Of a DNA stretch of 64,000 nt, positions 30,741 through 39,692 are shown in pieces (position 1 is the first letter of the stretch; every line of letters starts with the position of its first letter). Source of the DNA: Pseudomonas kitaguniensis (lineage in GTDB: Bacteria > Pseudomonadota > Gammaproteobacteria > Pseudomonadales > Pseudomonadaceae); NCBI RefSeq assembly GCF_009296165.1, contig NZ_VUAZ01000021.1:1-64000 (forward strand), in the 5' to 3' direction. The notes under the pieces are model-generated. The model made no database searches, was not told the DNA's origin, and saw nothing but the letters and a program-made list of their open reading frames with translations. Made by a program: the position numbers and the translations under genes.

Positions 30741-30866
30741 GATGGCTTGTCACACATAAATAGCGGTTAAAACACGTTAACCCAGTCTGCGCGGGTTGTG
30801 TGGCGAGGTCTTGAACGATTGTGCAGGTTGCCGGCAGGCGGGTTGGGCATCATTTCAAGTGAGCGC

Positions 30867-30962
30867 ATGGGCAGCCTCTACAGCCGCTCGTGCACATGGC
30901 TGGACCGGGTTGCCGGTGGTTGTTACCTGTTGTTCGGCGCGCACCTGGTAGCGAATCGTTAA
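30867..30962 (+). pseudogene. Possible LysE-family exporter remnant
   Basis: A 31-codon frame, open for a further few codons upstream, reads like the last transmembrane helix of a LysE/RhtB exporter: TWLDRVAGGCYLLFGAHLVANR is close to the usual W-L-N-R-x-x-G-x-x-F-x-x-x-G-L-x-L-A ending. Nothing upstream in 30741-30866 completes it. Together with the divergent AraC gene this suggests a deletion that removed most of the exporter. Confidence 0.35.
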
Positions 30963-31005
30963 GCGCTTGTATGTCTATGGTGCACCGCGCCGTAACGTCC
31001 AGCTT

Positions 31006-31734
31006 TCACATCCGGTTTGTGCGAGCAATCCACGAGTAGATCAACGTCTTCGGCTCCTCCGGGTTATGCGTCCTTCTGCGGTAACTGGCAAACGCCGGGG
31101 ATGTGCAATACGTACACACCGCACTGACATCGACCTGCTCGCGCTGAACCCCCGCCGCCTGCAACAGCATCAGTGCGTATGCGCTCAGGTCAAACCAGGC
31201 GCTGCCTGTTTGCCTGGCATGCGGTGGCGTAATCTGCGGTGTCAGCAACGGTGCCGGCTGCTCGAAATACCACGGGGCGGGTGCGCCTTGCCACACATGG
31301 CCCTGGTCTGCCTGAAACTGCGCGATAAAGCCTTCACTCACCTCATAACAGCACGGTTTGATCGAAGGGCCGATAGCCACCTGCAATTGGTCTGCAGCAA
31401 AGCCCTCGGCGGCAAAACGCCGTATGGCCGTGGCGATGATGCCGCCTTGTAAACCCTTCCATCCGCCATGCACCGCAGCGACTTGCTCGGCGTTTTTCGA
31501 CGCAATAAGAATCGGCAGGCAATCGGCGGTAATCACCGCGATCGGTTGCTGCGTGCGGGTAAACACGCCGTCCGCTTCAAGCGTGTTAGTCGCCTGATCC
31601 GGCTGCCATTCAATCACTGACGCGCTGTGCACCTGCTTGCAGATGAACACCGCAGCCGGGCGCAGCGGATCATTGATCGAACAAAAACCGTGATCGATGC
31701 CGGGAAGGGCACCGAGATTATTGGCGTGCTGCAC
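31006..31734 (-). CDS. YfiH/PgeF-family multicopper polyphenol oxidase-like protein
   Basis: A 242-residue member of the DUF152/YfiH family (peptidoglycan editing factor PgeF, also called laccase-domain protein). Conserved metal-site residues occur in ADCLPIL, VHGGWKGL, GPSIKPCCYEV and a C-terminal CTYCT. The GTG start has GGAG about 10 bp upstream. Family members remove wrongly incorporated L-Ser muropeptide precursors or act on purine nucleosides. In most genomes pgeF follows rluD; here it precedes ggt by 27 bp, so this is probably an accessory copy. Confidence 0.8.
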   Translation of the reverse strand: MQHANNLGALPGIDHGFCSINDPLRPAAVFICKQVHSASVIEWQPDQATNTLEADGVFTRTQQPIAVITADCLPILIASKNAEQVAAVHGGWKGLQGGIIATAIRRFAAEGFAADQLQVAIGPSIKPCCYEVSEGFIAQFQADQGHVWQGAPAPWYFEQPAPLLTPQITPPHARQTGSAWFDLSAYALMLLQAAGVQREQVDVSAVCTYCTSPAFASYRRRTHNPEEPKTLIYSWIARTNRM

Positions 31735-31761
31735 GAGGACTTTCTCCGTTGATTAACCGGC

Positions 31762-33591
31762 TCAATCGCCGAGTGCCTCGCCTTCACGCCGAGGGTCGGC
31801 GCCGCCGCTCAGCGACACCTTGCCTTGGGTATCCCGCGTGCGCACGATGGCTTGAATGCCGCTGGTCATGTCGATTTCGCTCAACGCGTGGCCTCGGGCC
31901 CTGAGTGCTTGCTTTAACGCCGGGCTGAACAAACCGGCTTCGAGTTCGGTCGCGCCGTTGCGGCTGCCAAAGTTCGGCAGGCTGATGGCGGCTTGCGGAT
32001 CGAGGTTCCAGTCGAGCATCGCGACCAGCGATTTGCTCACGTATTCGATGATCTGCGAGCCACCCGGTGAACCCACCGTGGCCAGCAACTCACCGCTCTT
32101 GCGGTCGAACACCAGGGTTGGCGCCATGGCTGAGCGCGGGCGTTTGCCGGGCTCGACGCGGTTGGCCACGGGCTGGCCGTTTTCTTCGGGGATGAACGAG
32201 AAGTCGGTCATCTGGTTGTTCAGCAAAAAGCCCTGCACCATCACGTGGGAGCCGAACGCGGCTTCCACCGTGGTGGTCATCGACACCGCGCCGCCCTGGT
32301 CATCGACGGCCACCACTTGCGAGGTGGAAATGCGCAGCGGCGAGCGGTCCGGCGCGTACGCCACCTGGATGCCGGCAGGCGTGCCCGGCGTGGCGGTGCC
32401 CATGCTGCGCTCGCCGATCAGCGCGGCGCGTTTGGCCAAGTAATCCGGCGCGACGAGGCCCGCGGTCGGCACCGGCACAAAGTCGGCATCGGCGACGTAT
32501 AAACCACGGTCAGCGAAGGCCAGTCGACCCGCCTCGGCAAGCAGGTGCACGGCCTCGGGTGTCGGTTCAAGGCCCGCGGGCGATGTGCTTTTCAGCGGTT
32601 TCATCGGTGCGATGGCAAGGCGCGGGTCGCGCGCCTCAACGGCCTGCAAGGTGCCGAGGATCTGCGCAACCGCAATCCCGCCCGACGACGGCGGTGGCAT
32701 GCCGCACACTTGATACTGCTTATAGTCGGTGCACAGCGGCGTGCGCTCTTTGGCGGTATAGGCCGTAAGGTCGGCCTGTGACAGGCTGCCCGCATTGCGG
32801 TTGCCCTGGACTTTGCGCGCGATTTCATCGGCAATCGGCCCACGGTACAGCGCGTCCGGGCCTTCCTTGGCGATACGCTTGAACACGGCCGCCAGCGCCG
32901 GGTTTTTCAGCAGTGTGCCGGTGGCTTTAGGCGTGCCGTCGGCGTTCAGGAAGTAGGCCGCCATCTCCGGTGACTGCGCGATGTAACGGTCGGCGGCGAT
33001 CAGCGCGTGCAGGCGCGGGGAAATCGCAAAGCCTTGCTCCGACAAACGAATCGCCGGTTCAAACAGCGTGGCCCATGGCAAGTGCCCGGTCTGCTTGTGC
33101 GCCATCTCCAGGGCGCGTAAAACCCCCGGCGTGCCGACCGAACGGCCACCAATTTGCGCTTCGGTAAACGCCATCGGCATGCCGTTGGCGTTCAGGAACA
33201 ACCGCTCAGTGGCACCGGCCGGCGCCGTTTCGCGGCCATCATACGCGTGCACTTTTTTGCCGTCCCACAGCATGATGAACGCGCCGCCGCCGATGCCGGA
33301 AGACTGCGGCTCCACCAGGGTCAACACCGCCTGCATCGCAATCGCTGCATCAATGGCCGAGCCGCCCTGGCGCAACATCTCGCGCCCGGCCTCGGCCGCC
33401 AGCGGGTTGGCGGCGGCGGCCATATGGCGCTCGGCGTGGCGGGTGCTGAGGTCGGTGCGATAACCCGAACCCACCTCCGGTGCCGGCGGTTGTTCATTGG
33501 CCGGGGTGTGACAGCCGGCCAGGGCGAGGGCGGCGGCAATCATCGACAGTTGACGGCGGGAAATCGAAAACACGCGTTGAACTCCGTTCAT
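31762..33591 (-). CDS. ggt: Gamma-glutamyltransferase
   Basis: This 609-residue enzyme of the gamma-glutamyltransferase family hydrolyses glutathione or transfers its glutamyl group in the periplasm. The N-terminus has a lipobox LALAGC (Cys27), so it is probably a lipoprotein. The self-cleavage site aligns at ISTSQVVAVD, giving Thr423 as catalytic nucleophile. A later PPSSGG block (near 300) and GSPGGSQIIEY also fit. Upstream spacing to the start is modest and the Shine-Dalgarno is weak. Length is standard. Confidence 0.9.
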   Translation of the reverse strand: MNGVQRVFSISRRQLSMIAAALALAGCHTPANEQPPAPEVGSGYRTDLSTRHAERHMAAAANPLAAEAGREMLRQGGSAIDAAIAMQAVLTLVEPQSSGIGGGAFIMLWDGKKVHAYDGRETAPAGATERLFLNANGMPMAFTEAQIGGRSVGTPGVLRALEMAHKQTGHLPWATLFEPAIRLSEQGFAISPRLHALIAADRYIAQSPEMAAYFLNADGTPKATGTLLKNPALAAVFKRIAKEGPDALYRGPIADEIARKVQGNRNAGSLSQADLTAYTAKERTPLCTDYKQYQVCGMPPPSSGGIAVAQILGTLQAVEARDPRLAIAPMKPLKSTSPAGLEPTPEAVHLLAEAGRLAFADRGLYVADADFVPVPTAGLVAPDYLAKRAALIGERSMGTATPGTPAGIQVAYAPDRSPLRISTSQVVAVDDQGGAVSMTTTVEAAFGSHVMVQGFLLNNQMTDFSFIPEENGQPVANRVEPGKRPRSAMAPTLVFDRKSGELLATVGSPGGSQIIEYVSKSLVAMLDWNLDPQAAISLPNFGSRNGATELEAGLFSPALKQALRARGHALSEIDMTSGIQAIVRTRDTQGKVSLSGGADPRREGEALGD

Positions 33592-33627
33592 TGTGAGAAT
33601 GATCTGTTGTTCCTGGGGCCGTACTTT

Positions 33628-34407
33628 TTACACGTAAATGCAGCCTTGCAGGTAAAGCACCGCTGCGCCTGAAATAATCACGCGGTCGCCTTTAAGCTCG
33701 CAACGCAACTGCCCACGGCGTGTGCCGCCCTGTTCAGCGGTCAGCAACGACTTGCCCAGGCGCTCGGCCCAGAACGGTGCCAGCGAGGTGTGCGCGGAGC
33801 CGGTAACGGGGTCTTCATTGACGCCGACGTTGGGGCCAAACCAACGGGAAATAAAATCAAACCGCGTGCTTTTGGCCGTTACCGCGATCCCGCGTTTGGG
33901 CAAGCCTTTGAGGCGCGCGAAGTCCGGTGTCAGGGCTGCAACCTGTGCCTCATCGTCGACCAGAACGATGTAGTCATCGGCGGCAAATACTTGCGCGTGC
34001 TCAAGCCCCAACGCGCTCAACAGGCCGCTGGGCGACTCACACTGCTGAGGTTGCCTGGCCGGAAAATCCATCGCCAGTTCGTCGCCATTGCGCGTCACAC
34101 GTAGCTCGCCGCTGCGGGTGGCAAAACGCAGCACCTCTGGCGCATTCGGCAGTTGATGAATCAACACCCACGCCGCTGCCAGCGTGGCATGGCCGCACAG
34201 GTCGACTTCAACCTGAGGGGTGAACCAGCGCAATTCATAGCCTTCGCCCTGCGGCACGAAGAACGCGGTCTCCGACAGATTGTTTTCCTCCGCAATGTGC
34301 TGCAATAGCGCGTCAGGCAGCCATTCGGTCAGCGGGCAAACGGCCGCCGGGTTGCCGCCAAAAGGCTGTTGGCTGAAAGCATCGCCTTGGTAGATGTCCA
34401 ATTTCAT
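33628..34407 (-). CDS. PhzF-family isomerase
   Basis: The 259-residue enzyme belongs to the PhzF/YddE family of diaminopimelate-epimerase-like isomerases. The N-terminal DAFSQQPFGGNPAAVCPL and the GHATLAAAWVL segment are diagnostic, and the catalytic Glu lies in NNLSETAF (near residue 46). AAGGAG lies 9 bp before the start used. Only this gene of the phenazine set is present, so phenazine synthesis is not implied; YddE-like paralogues are common and their substrates are unknown. Confidence 0.88.
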   Translation of the reverse strand: MKLDIYQGDAFSQQPFGGNPAAVCPLTEWLPDALLQHIAEENNLSETAFFVPQGEGYELRWFTPQVEVDLCGHATLAAAWVLIHQLPNAPEVLRFATRSGELRVTRNGDELAMDFPARQPQQCESPSGLLSALGLEHAQVFAADDYIVLVDDEAQVAALTPDFARLKGLPKRGIAVTAKSTRFDFISRWFGPNVGVNEDPVTGSAHTSLAPFWAERLGKSLLTAEQGGTRRGQLRCELKGDRVIISGAAVLYLQGCIYV

Positions 34408-34503
34408 CGGGGGCGCTCCTTGTAGGGGAGGCTGGACACTAACAGTGGGCCCGGAGGGCGTCAAAATACAGATACGCAGTTTTTTCGAGCGCATTAGCTG
34501 CGT

Positions 34504-35337
34504 TCAGCCCAGGCGCAACAGCATCGCCCCCGCTGCAATGACGCACGCTGCAACAATGCGCCCTCGCGTGAGATGTTCTTTCAGCACCCACGCCGAGATC
34601 ACCACGCCAAACAGAATCGACGTTTCGCGCAGCGCCGAAACGCTGGCGATGGGGGCCATGGTCATCGCCCACAGGGCCAAACCGTATGACGCCAGCGTGC
34701 CAACCCCGCCGACCACGCCGAGCCGCCAGTGGCGAGTGGCGTAGTCGCAGAACACAGCACGCCGTGTGGCCAGCGCCCAAGCCGCCAGCGGGATGCCGGT
34801 CAGCAAAAAAATCCACAGTGTGTAGGCCGCAGGCGCGCCAGATTTGCGCACGCCCACGCCGTCGATAAGCGTGTAGCCCGCGATCACTCCCGCGTTGATC
34901 AGGGCCAGCACCACGCCTTTTCGTTGCTCGGCAGATGGCGCAGCGGCCATGCTCAAAATGCCGAGGGAGATCACTGCAATACCCAGCCAAGCGAACGTCG
35001 ACAAGGCTTCGGACAACACACACACGCTCACCGTGGCCACCAGCAGCGGCGCGGTGCCGCGCATGATCGGGTAGGTTTGGCTCATGTCGGCAATGCGGTA
35101 AGTCGAGGCCACCAGCAAGAAATACAGCACCTGAAAAATCACCGATGCGCCGATAAATGGCCAGCTCTGTTTGGCCGGCAGTTCAAGAAACGGAATAACC
35201 GCGAAGGCAATCAGGGACGCGATGGAGGTAATCATGCACGTGGTCAGCAACTTGTCGCCGCCACCTTTGACCACTGCATTCCAGGTGGCATGCAGCGCGG
35301 CGCCGAGCAGGATGATGGCATATACATGGAGGCTCAT
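34504..35337 (-). CDS. EamA/DMT-family transporter
   Basis: The 277-residue inner-membrane protein has ten hydrophobic helices in two EamA repeats (ATWNAVVKGG near the start; SALRETSILFGVVISA in the second repeat). It probably exports a small metabolite. The start codon overlaps the stop of a 38-codon frame (TAATG), so its translation may be coupled to that frame. The longer upstream frame is a shadow of it. Confidence 0.82.
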   Translation of the reverse strand: MSLHVYAIILLGAALHATWNAVVKGGGDKLLTTCMITSIASLIAFAVIPFLELPAKQSWPFIGASVIFQVLYFLLVASTYRIADMSQTYPIMRGTAPLLVATVSVCVLSEALSTFAWLGIAVISLGILSMAAAPSAEQRKGVVLALINAGVIAGYTLIDGVGVRKSGAPAAYTLWIFLLTGIPLAAWALATRRAVFCDYATRHWRLGVVGGVGTLASYGLALWAMTMAPIASVSALRETSILFGVVISAWVLKEHLTRGRIVAACVIAAGAMLLRLG

Positions 35338-35453
35338 TAGGGGTGATTGGCGCGGTTGATCAGCGACGTCAACACGTGGTCGGCCCATGCGCCATTGATC
35401 TTGAGGCACGCCCGTTGTGTGCTGATGCCGTGGGTGGGGAATTGACGGTTCAC
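35337..35453 (-). CDS. Possible 38-residue protein coupled to the EamA gene
   Basis: A GTG-started frame (MNRQFPTHGISTQ...) ends with TAA overlapping the ATG of the EamA transporter. It has an unusually strong Shine-Dalgarno sequence, GGAGG, six bases before the start. It is a candidate small protein or a leader frame controlling the transporter. I do not recognise the sequence. No membrane segment is present. Confidence 0.45.
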   Translation of the reverse strand: MNRQFPTHGISTQRACLKINGAWADHVLTSLINRANHP

Positions 35454-35571
35454 GTTGCGCCTCCGTGGTTGAGGGCGAGTATGCCTCAGGGCTTTTCCCG
35501 AGGCATAAAAATCCGCTTGCCGTGGGGTTGCGCCCAGTTCCAGGCGTCCCGGTCTTGCAACGGTGCATATG

Positions 35572-36639
35572 TCAAATGTGCAGGTCTTTGCAATTTTTTA
35601 TCGATTTTGTTTCAGTTGCCGGTGAGCGTTCTTGCGCCTGGCGCTCGATCATCCAGCCAGGGTACTCGGCGCTTATGGCACTGGTGCGGTCCAAGGCGGC
35701 GATGTCCTCGGTGGTCAACCTCACGGTGCTGGCATGGAGATTGTCGCCCAGTTGGTCAAGCGTCTTGACACCGACGATGACGCTCATGACCCCCTTACGC
35801 TGCAATAACCAGGCGAGTGCAATCGCTGAAATAGAGACGCCGTGGGACTGAGCGATGGGTGTCATCACTTCAATGAGTTCATAGACTCGTTCGCGGTTCG
35901 CAGGCGGGAAGTCGAATGTTGAACGGCGTGCGCCGGTGGGCTCTTGTGCGGCTCGTGTAAATTTTCCGGATAACAGCCCGCCGGCCAATGGGCTCCATAC
36001 CATTATCCCCAAGCCCTGATCGTCGCAGAGTGGGATTACTTCGCGCTCCAGATCGCGACTCGTCAGATTGTAATACGCTTGCACCGTCTCGAAACGTGCA
36101 TATCCGCGTTGCTCGCTGGCGCCAAGCGCTTTCATGATCTGCCACGCAGCGAGGTTGGAGCAGCCCAGGTTACGAATTAGCCCACGTGACACGCAATCGT
36201 CGAGCGCACGCAATGTCACTTCTATCGGTGTAATCGAGTCGAAGCCGTGAATTTGATACAGGTCGATGTAGTCGATACCGAGCCGCTTCAGACTCCCTGC
36301 GACCTGGTCCAGGATATGGCCGCGTGAGAGCCCGGCAGCGTTCGGGCCGGGTGCCGTTCGGCCGAACACTTTGGTGGCGATGATTACGTCTTCGCGCACG
36401 ACATTCAGATCCCTCAAGGCTTGCCCCAGCATCACTTCGGACTGCCCTTCCGAGTAGACGTCCGCCGTGTCGAAGAAGTTGATACCCGCGTCTATGGCGC
36501 GAGCGACCAGGGCCGTTGCGACTTTTTGCTCAACGGTCCCCACGTTGCGCCAGAAGCCCTGGCCTCCGCTGAATGTCATCGTGCCTAAACACAGTTCTGA
36601 GACAAATTGGCCGGTTTTGCCCAACGGTCTGTAGCGCAT
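35572..36639 (-). CDS. Aldo/keto reductase
   Basis: This NADPH-dependent reductase has 355 residues. The family tetrad is visible as the DTADVY motif (Asp, Tyr), IATKVFG (Lys) and YQIHGFD (His). C-terminal cofactor residues occur in SVIVGVKTLDQL. The ATG at 36639 (MRYRPLG) is preferred over the one at 36648, because the AAAGG Shine-Dalgarno touches the first ATG but stands 9 bp before the second. It is divergent from an AraC-family gene, which may control it. Confidence 0.88.
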   Translation of the reverse strand: MRYRPLGKTGQFVSELCLGTMTFSGGQGFWRNVGTVEQKVATALVARAIDAGINFFDTADVYSEGQSEVMLGQALRDLNVVREDVIIATKVFGRTAPGPNAAGLSRGHILDQVAGSLKRLGIDYIDLYQIHGFDSITPIEVTLRALDDCVSRGLIRNLGCSNLAAWQIMKALGASEQRGYARFETVQAYYNLTSRDLEREVIPLCDDQGLGIMVWSPLAGGLLSGKFTRAAQEPTGARRSTFDFPPANRERVYELIEVMTPIAQSHGVSISAIALAWLLQRKGVMSVIVGVKTLDQLGDNLHASTVRLTTEDIAALDRTSAISAEYPGWMIERQAQERSPATETKSIKNCKDLHI

Positions 36640-36790
36640 GGCATGCATCCTTTCTGTCGTTTATCAATTTTTCAGGGTTGCAAAGCGACCCGAGGCGTGG
36701 CGTTGCAAGCAACCGAGATTTTGGTCAAGGTGAGCCAGACTGTGAATGCAGCCAAGTCCTGTTTTCTATCGAGATCGTCTGGAGTTTTGA

Positions 36791-37714
36791 ATGGATCCCT
36801 TGTCTGACGTTCTTTCACAACTGGATGCCCACAGCTCGTTTTTTGCCGGTCTAGAAGCCGGAGGCGATTGGGCTATTCGGTTTCCCGCGCCTGACGGCAT
36901 CAAGTTCAACGCGGTGATTGAAGGTTCATGCTGGTTGGTCGTTGAGGATGAGTTGCCTGTTTTGCTGCTCAAGGGGGACTGCTTCCTTTTGTCCAAGCGA
37001 CGCCCTTTCACGCTGGCCAGTGATCTTGAGATTGAGCCTGTCGAGTCGCAGGAGGTTTATCGTGATGCAAAGAACGGAATTGCGCGTTACCAGCAACGAA
37101 GCGGTTTTTTTCTTATCGGTGGACGCTTCGGGTTTTGTGAAGAGGCGAGACTGTTGTTTGATGGCTTACCTGCGGCTATCGTCGTCAATGGTGAGTCCGA
37201 CCAAGCGTGTGTACTTCAGTGGGCATTGCTGCGACTGGCAAGCGAACTTCCCAGCACGCTGCCGGGTGCTTCTTTGATCGTTCGACAATTGGGGCACATG
37301 ATGTTGGTGCACGTGCTTCGATTGTATCTCTCATCCGGGCAAGTGCATTCGCCGGGCTGGTTGATGGGCTTGTCCGACCTGAAGGTCAATGCGGCTATTC
37401 AGGCGATACATGCCGCGCCTCAGCGCCGCTGGACAGTCCATGAGCTGGCAAGGGTGGTGGGTATGTCGCGTTCCAACTTAGCGTTGCGTTTCAAGCAGAA
37501 GGTCGGCATGGGACCGCTCGCCTATGTGCTTCAGTGGCGAATGCAATTGGCGGGTCGTGAGTTGCGAAAACATCAGGGAAGCATTTCTTCGATCGGCCAA
37601 TCGCTGGGTTACGACTCCGATAGCGCTTTCAGTAATGCCTTCAAGCGCGTTATGGCGTGCTCGCCTCGCGAGTACCGGGAGCGGCAGAGCCAGGTTGCTG
37701 GTGTTGTACGATGA
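36791..37714 (+). CDS. AraC-family regulator (Cupin_6 type)
   Basis: This 307-residue regulator has an N-terminal Cupin_6-like domain (about 1-190, with FPAPDGIKFNAVIEG and the KRRPFTL stretch) and a C-terminal AraC double helix-turn-helix (about 205-300, SIGQSLGYDSDSAFSNAFKR). In pseudomonads such genes often sit divergent to an oxidoreductase gene they control, as here. Its 3' end overlaps the convergent LysR gene by 65 bp. Confidence 0.88.
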   Translation: MDPLSDVLSQLDAHSSFFAGLEAGGDWAIRFPAPDGIKFNAVIEGSCWLVVEDELPVLLLKGDCFLLSKRRPFTLASDLEIEPVESQEVYRDAKNGIARYQQRSGFFLIGGRFGFCEEARLLFDGLPAAIVVNGESDQACVLQWALLRLASELPSTLPGASLIVRQLGHMMLVHVLRLYLSSGQVHSPGWLMGLSDLKVNAAIQAIHAAPQRRWTVHELARVVGMSRSNLALRFKQKVGMGPLAYVLQWRMQLAGRELRKHQGSISSIGQSLGYDSDSAFSNAFKRVMACSPREYRERQSQVAGVVR

Positions 37715-38588
37715 AATCGATAAAGGCACGTAGCGCAGGCACCATTTGGCGTTGGCTGGGGTAGTACAAATAGAAGCCTGGAAAGCTCGGGGTCCACTCT
37801 TTAAGAATGTGGATCAGCTTCCCGGTGGCTATTAGTTCTGCAACCTGGTGCTGGAACAGGTACGCAATACCAACGCCATCCAGCGCGACTTGAGTGAGCA
37901 TTTCCGGTTCTGTCACTACCAACGGACCTTGGGCATCTATTTCCAATAGCTCACCGTTACGCTCGAACTCCCACCGATAAAGGCTGCCGTCCGTAGGCCA
38001 GCGGTAGGCCAGGCATTGATGGTTCGCCAAGTCCTGAGGTGTAAGCGGGGTACCACAGCGCGCCAGATAATCTGCCGACGCCACGACCATCATTTCCAGA
38101 TGGCCGCCCAGCTCATGGGACACCATATCGCGGTCCAGCTTTTTGCCGAGCCTTACGCCCGCATCGAACCCCCCGGCAACAATATCCACCAAGCGTTCAT
38201 CGGTGACTATATCGAATTGAACACCTGGGTAAGCCCTTAGAAAAGGCCCGATCAATGGCGCAAGATAATGGGTGGCAGCAACTCGAGTGGTGTTAATCCG
38301 CAAGACCCCGCATGGGCCATCACTGGGCTCTTTCAGCCGGGCAAGTGCCTTATCCAGTGAGGTCAGTGCGGGAATAAGGTCCGCCAGTAGCCTTGCGCCT
38401 ATCTCGGTGGGCGAGACGCTGCGAGTCGTGCGGTTGACCAACAGAACGCCCAGGCGTTCTTCCATAGTGCGGATTGTCTGGCTTAAGGCTGAAGCGGACA
38501 TGCCCAAGTGTGCGGCTGCGCGAACAAAACTTCCCTGCTGAATCACGGCGGCGAACGCTTGGAGTTGGGCATATTCATTGCCGCGCAT
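37650..38588 (-). CDS. LysR-family transcriptional regulator
   Basis: A 312-residue LysR regulator with an N-terminal helix-turn-helix (AAAHLGMSASALSQTIRTMEERLGV, listed here only as residues about 20-45) and a substrate-binding domain of the CrgA/AaeR-like group. The start at 38588 (MRGNEYAQL) has AGGA at 10 bp; the 19 extra upstream codons lack a ribosome site. It is divergent from the SDR gene at 38700, its likely target. The last codons overlap the convergent AraC gene. Confidence 0.87.
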   Translation of the reverse strand: MRGNEYAQLQAFAAVIQQGSFVRAAAHLGMSASALSQTIRTMEERLGVLLVNRTTRSVSPTEIGARLLADLIPALTSLDKALARLKEPSDGPCGVLRINTTRVAATHYLAPLIGPFLRAYPGVQFDIVTDERLVDIVAGGFDAGVRLGKKLDRDMVSHELGGHLEMMVVASADYLARCGTPLTPQDLANHQCLAYRWPTDGSLYRWEFERNGELLEIDAQGPLVVTEPEMLTQVALDGVGIAYLFQHQVAELIATGKLIHILKEWTPSFPGFYLYYPSQRQMVPALRAFIDFIVQHQQPGSAAPGTREASTP

Positions 38589-38699
38589 TGTGTCCACTTC
38601 CTTAATAGGTAATGCGGATAATAGCGCATTATCAAATGGATCCAATTACGCAATACTGCTTCGCATCGAGCTTTTTACGTCGGCAATGGAGGTAGAGCA

Positions 38700-39440
38700 G
38701 TGAGCAGATTTTCTGGAAAACGCATCTTGATTACCGGTGGCACCAGTGGCATGGGGCTGGCAGGCGCCAAGCGTATTACTGAAGAAGGCGGCCGCGTTGC
38801 AGTCACCGGTTACCGCCGCGAGCATCTCGAAGAGGCCGCGGATATTCTGCCTTCTGATGCATGGGTGCTCAAAAACGATGCGTCGGATCCTGCCGCGATA
38901 GCGCAACTTGCAGATGTAGTGAAAGAGATGGGCGGGCTTGACGGCCTTTGGCTGAACGCGGGCTACGCGCAAGTAGGCTCGATTGAGGACACCGATGCAG
39001 AGTTTTTCGATCGCATGATGAGCGTTAACGCGAGAGGGCCGTTGCTTCAAATAGCCAAGTTGAAGGACCTGCTTTCTCCAAACGCATCCATTGTCTTGAC
39101 ATCGTCGACTTCAGCCTATGAATCAGCGCCCATGGCCAGCGTCTATGCGGCGACCAAAGGGGCGATGATTTCGATGGCTCGCTGCTGTGCCGCGGCATTG
39201 GGGGAACGGGGGATCAGGGTCAATGTGCTGGTTCCAGGCCCGATAGATACTAACTTCCGAAACTTTATGGCCGCCGAAGTTCGCCGGCAGTTCGAAGATG
39301 GGTTGGTCAATCAACTACCCTTGCGGCGAGTCGGTACCGCTGCCGAGGCGGCGGCGGTCGCGTTGTTCTTGTTGTCGGATGACTCGTCTTACGTCACAGG
39401 TAGCCAATATGCCGTGGATGGTGGCTTGATGATGCGTTGA
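38700..39440 (+). CDS. Short-chain dehydrogenase/reductase
   Basis: This NAD(P)-dependent oxidoreductase has 246 residues. It shows the Rossmann TGGTSGMG (12-19), the NAG motif (LNAGYAQ), the catalytic Ser in TSSTS, Tyr-x3-Lys (YAATK) and the C-terminal SSYVTGSQYAVDGG. A GTG start is supported by GGAGG 9 bp upstream. Divergent from the LysR regulator. Substrate not predictable. Confidence 0.9.
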   Translation: MSRFSGKRILITGGTSGMGLAGAKRITEEGGRVAVTGYRREHLEEAADILPSDAWVLKNDASDPAAIAQLADVVKEMGGLDGLWLNAGYAQVGSIEDTDAEFFDRMMSVNARGPLLQIAKLKDLLSPNASIVLTSSTSAYESAPMASVYAATKGAMISMARCCAAALGERGIRVNVLVPGPIDTNFRNFMAAEVRRQFEDGLVNQLPLRRVGTAAEAAAVALFLLSDDSSYVTGSQYAVDGGLMMR

Positions 39441-39692
39441 GAGTATCAACGCGTTGCTTGAGACCGATTCAGGATGGCACAGCGAAGGGGTCAATCGAGA
39501 AATGATCAGATCGACCTTCACGTCTTGAAATTCGATTTACCCGATACGCAGTGAGTCAGGTGCACGCATGAAGCTTTGGTTTCAATGTTGCGTCGTATGC
39601 AAATTTTCCTCGCAGTCAGCCGTGGCACTAGAGAGTCAAATCTCTTATGAGTGGCTGTTAACTCGCTAAAAGGTATGCGTAAGGGATGACTT

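Noticed and set aside
33628..34407. Phenazine biosynthesis
   Set aside because: Only a PhzF-like isomerase is present; no phzA-G genes adjoin it.
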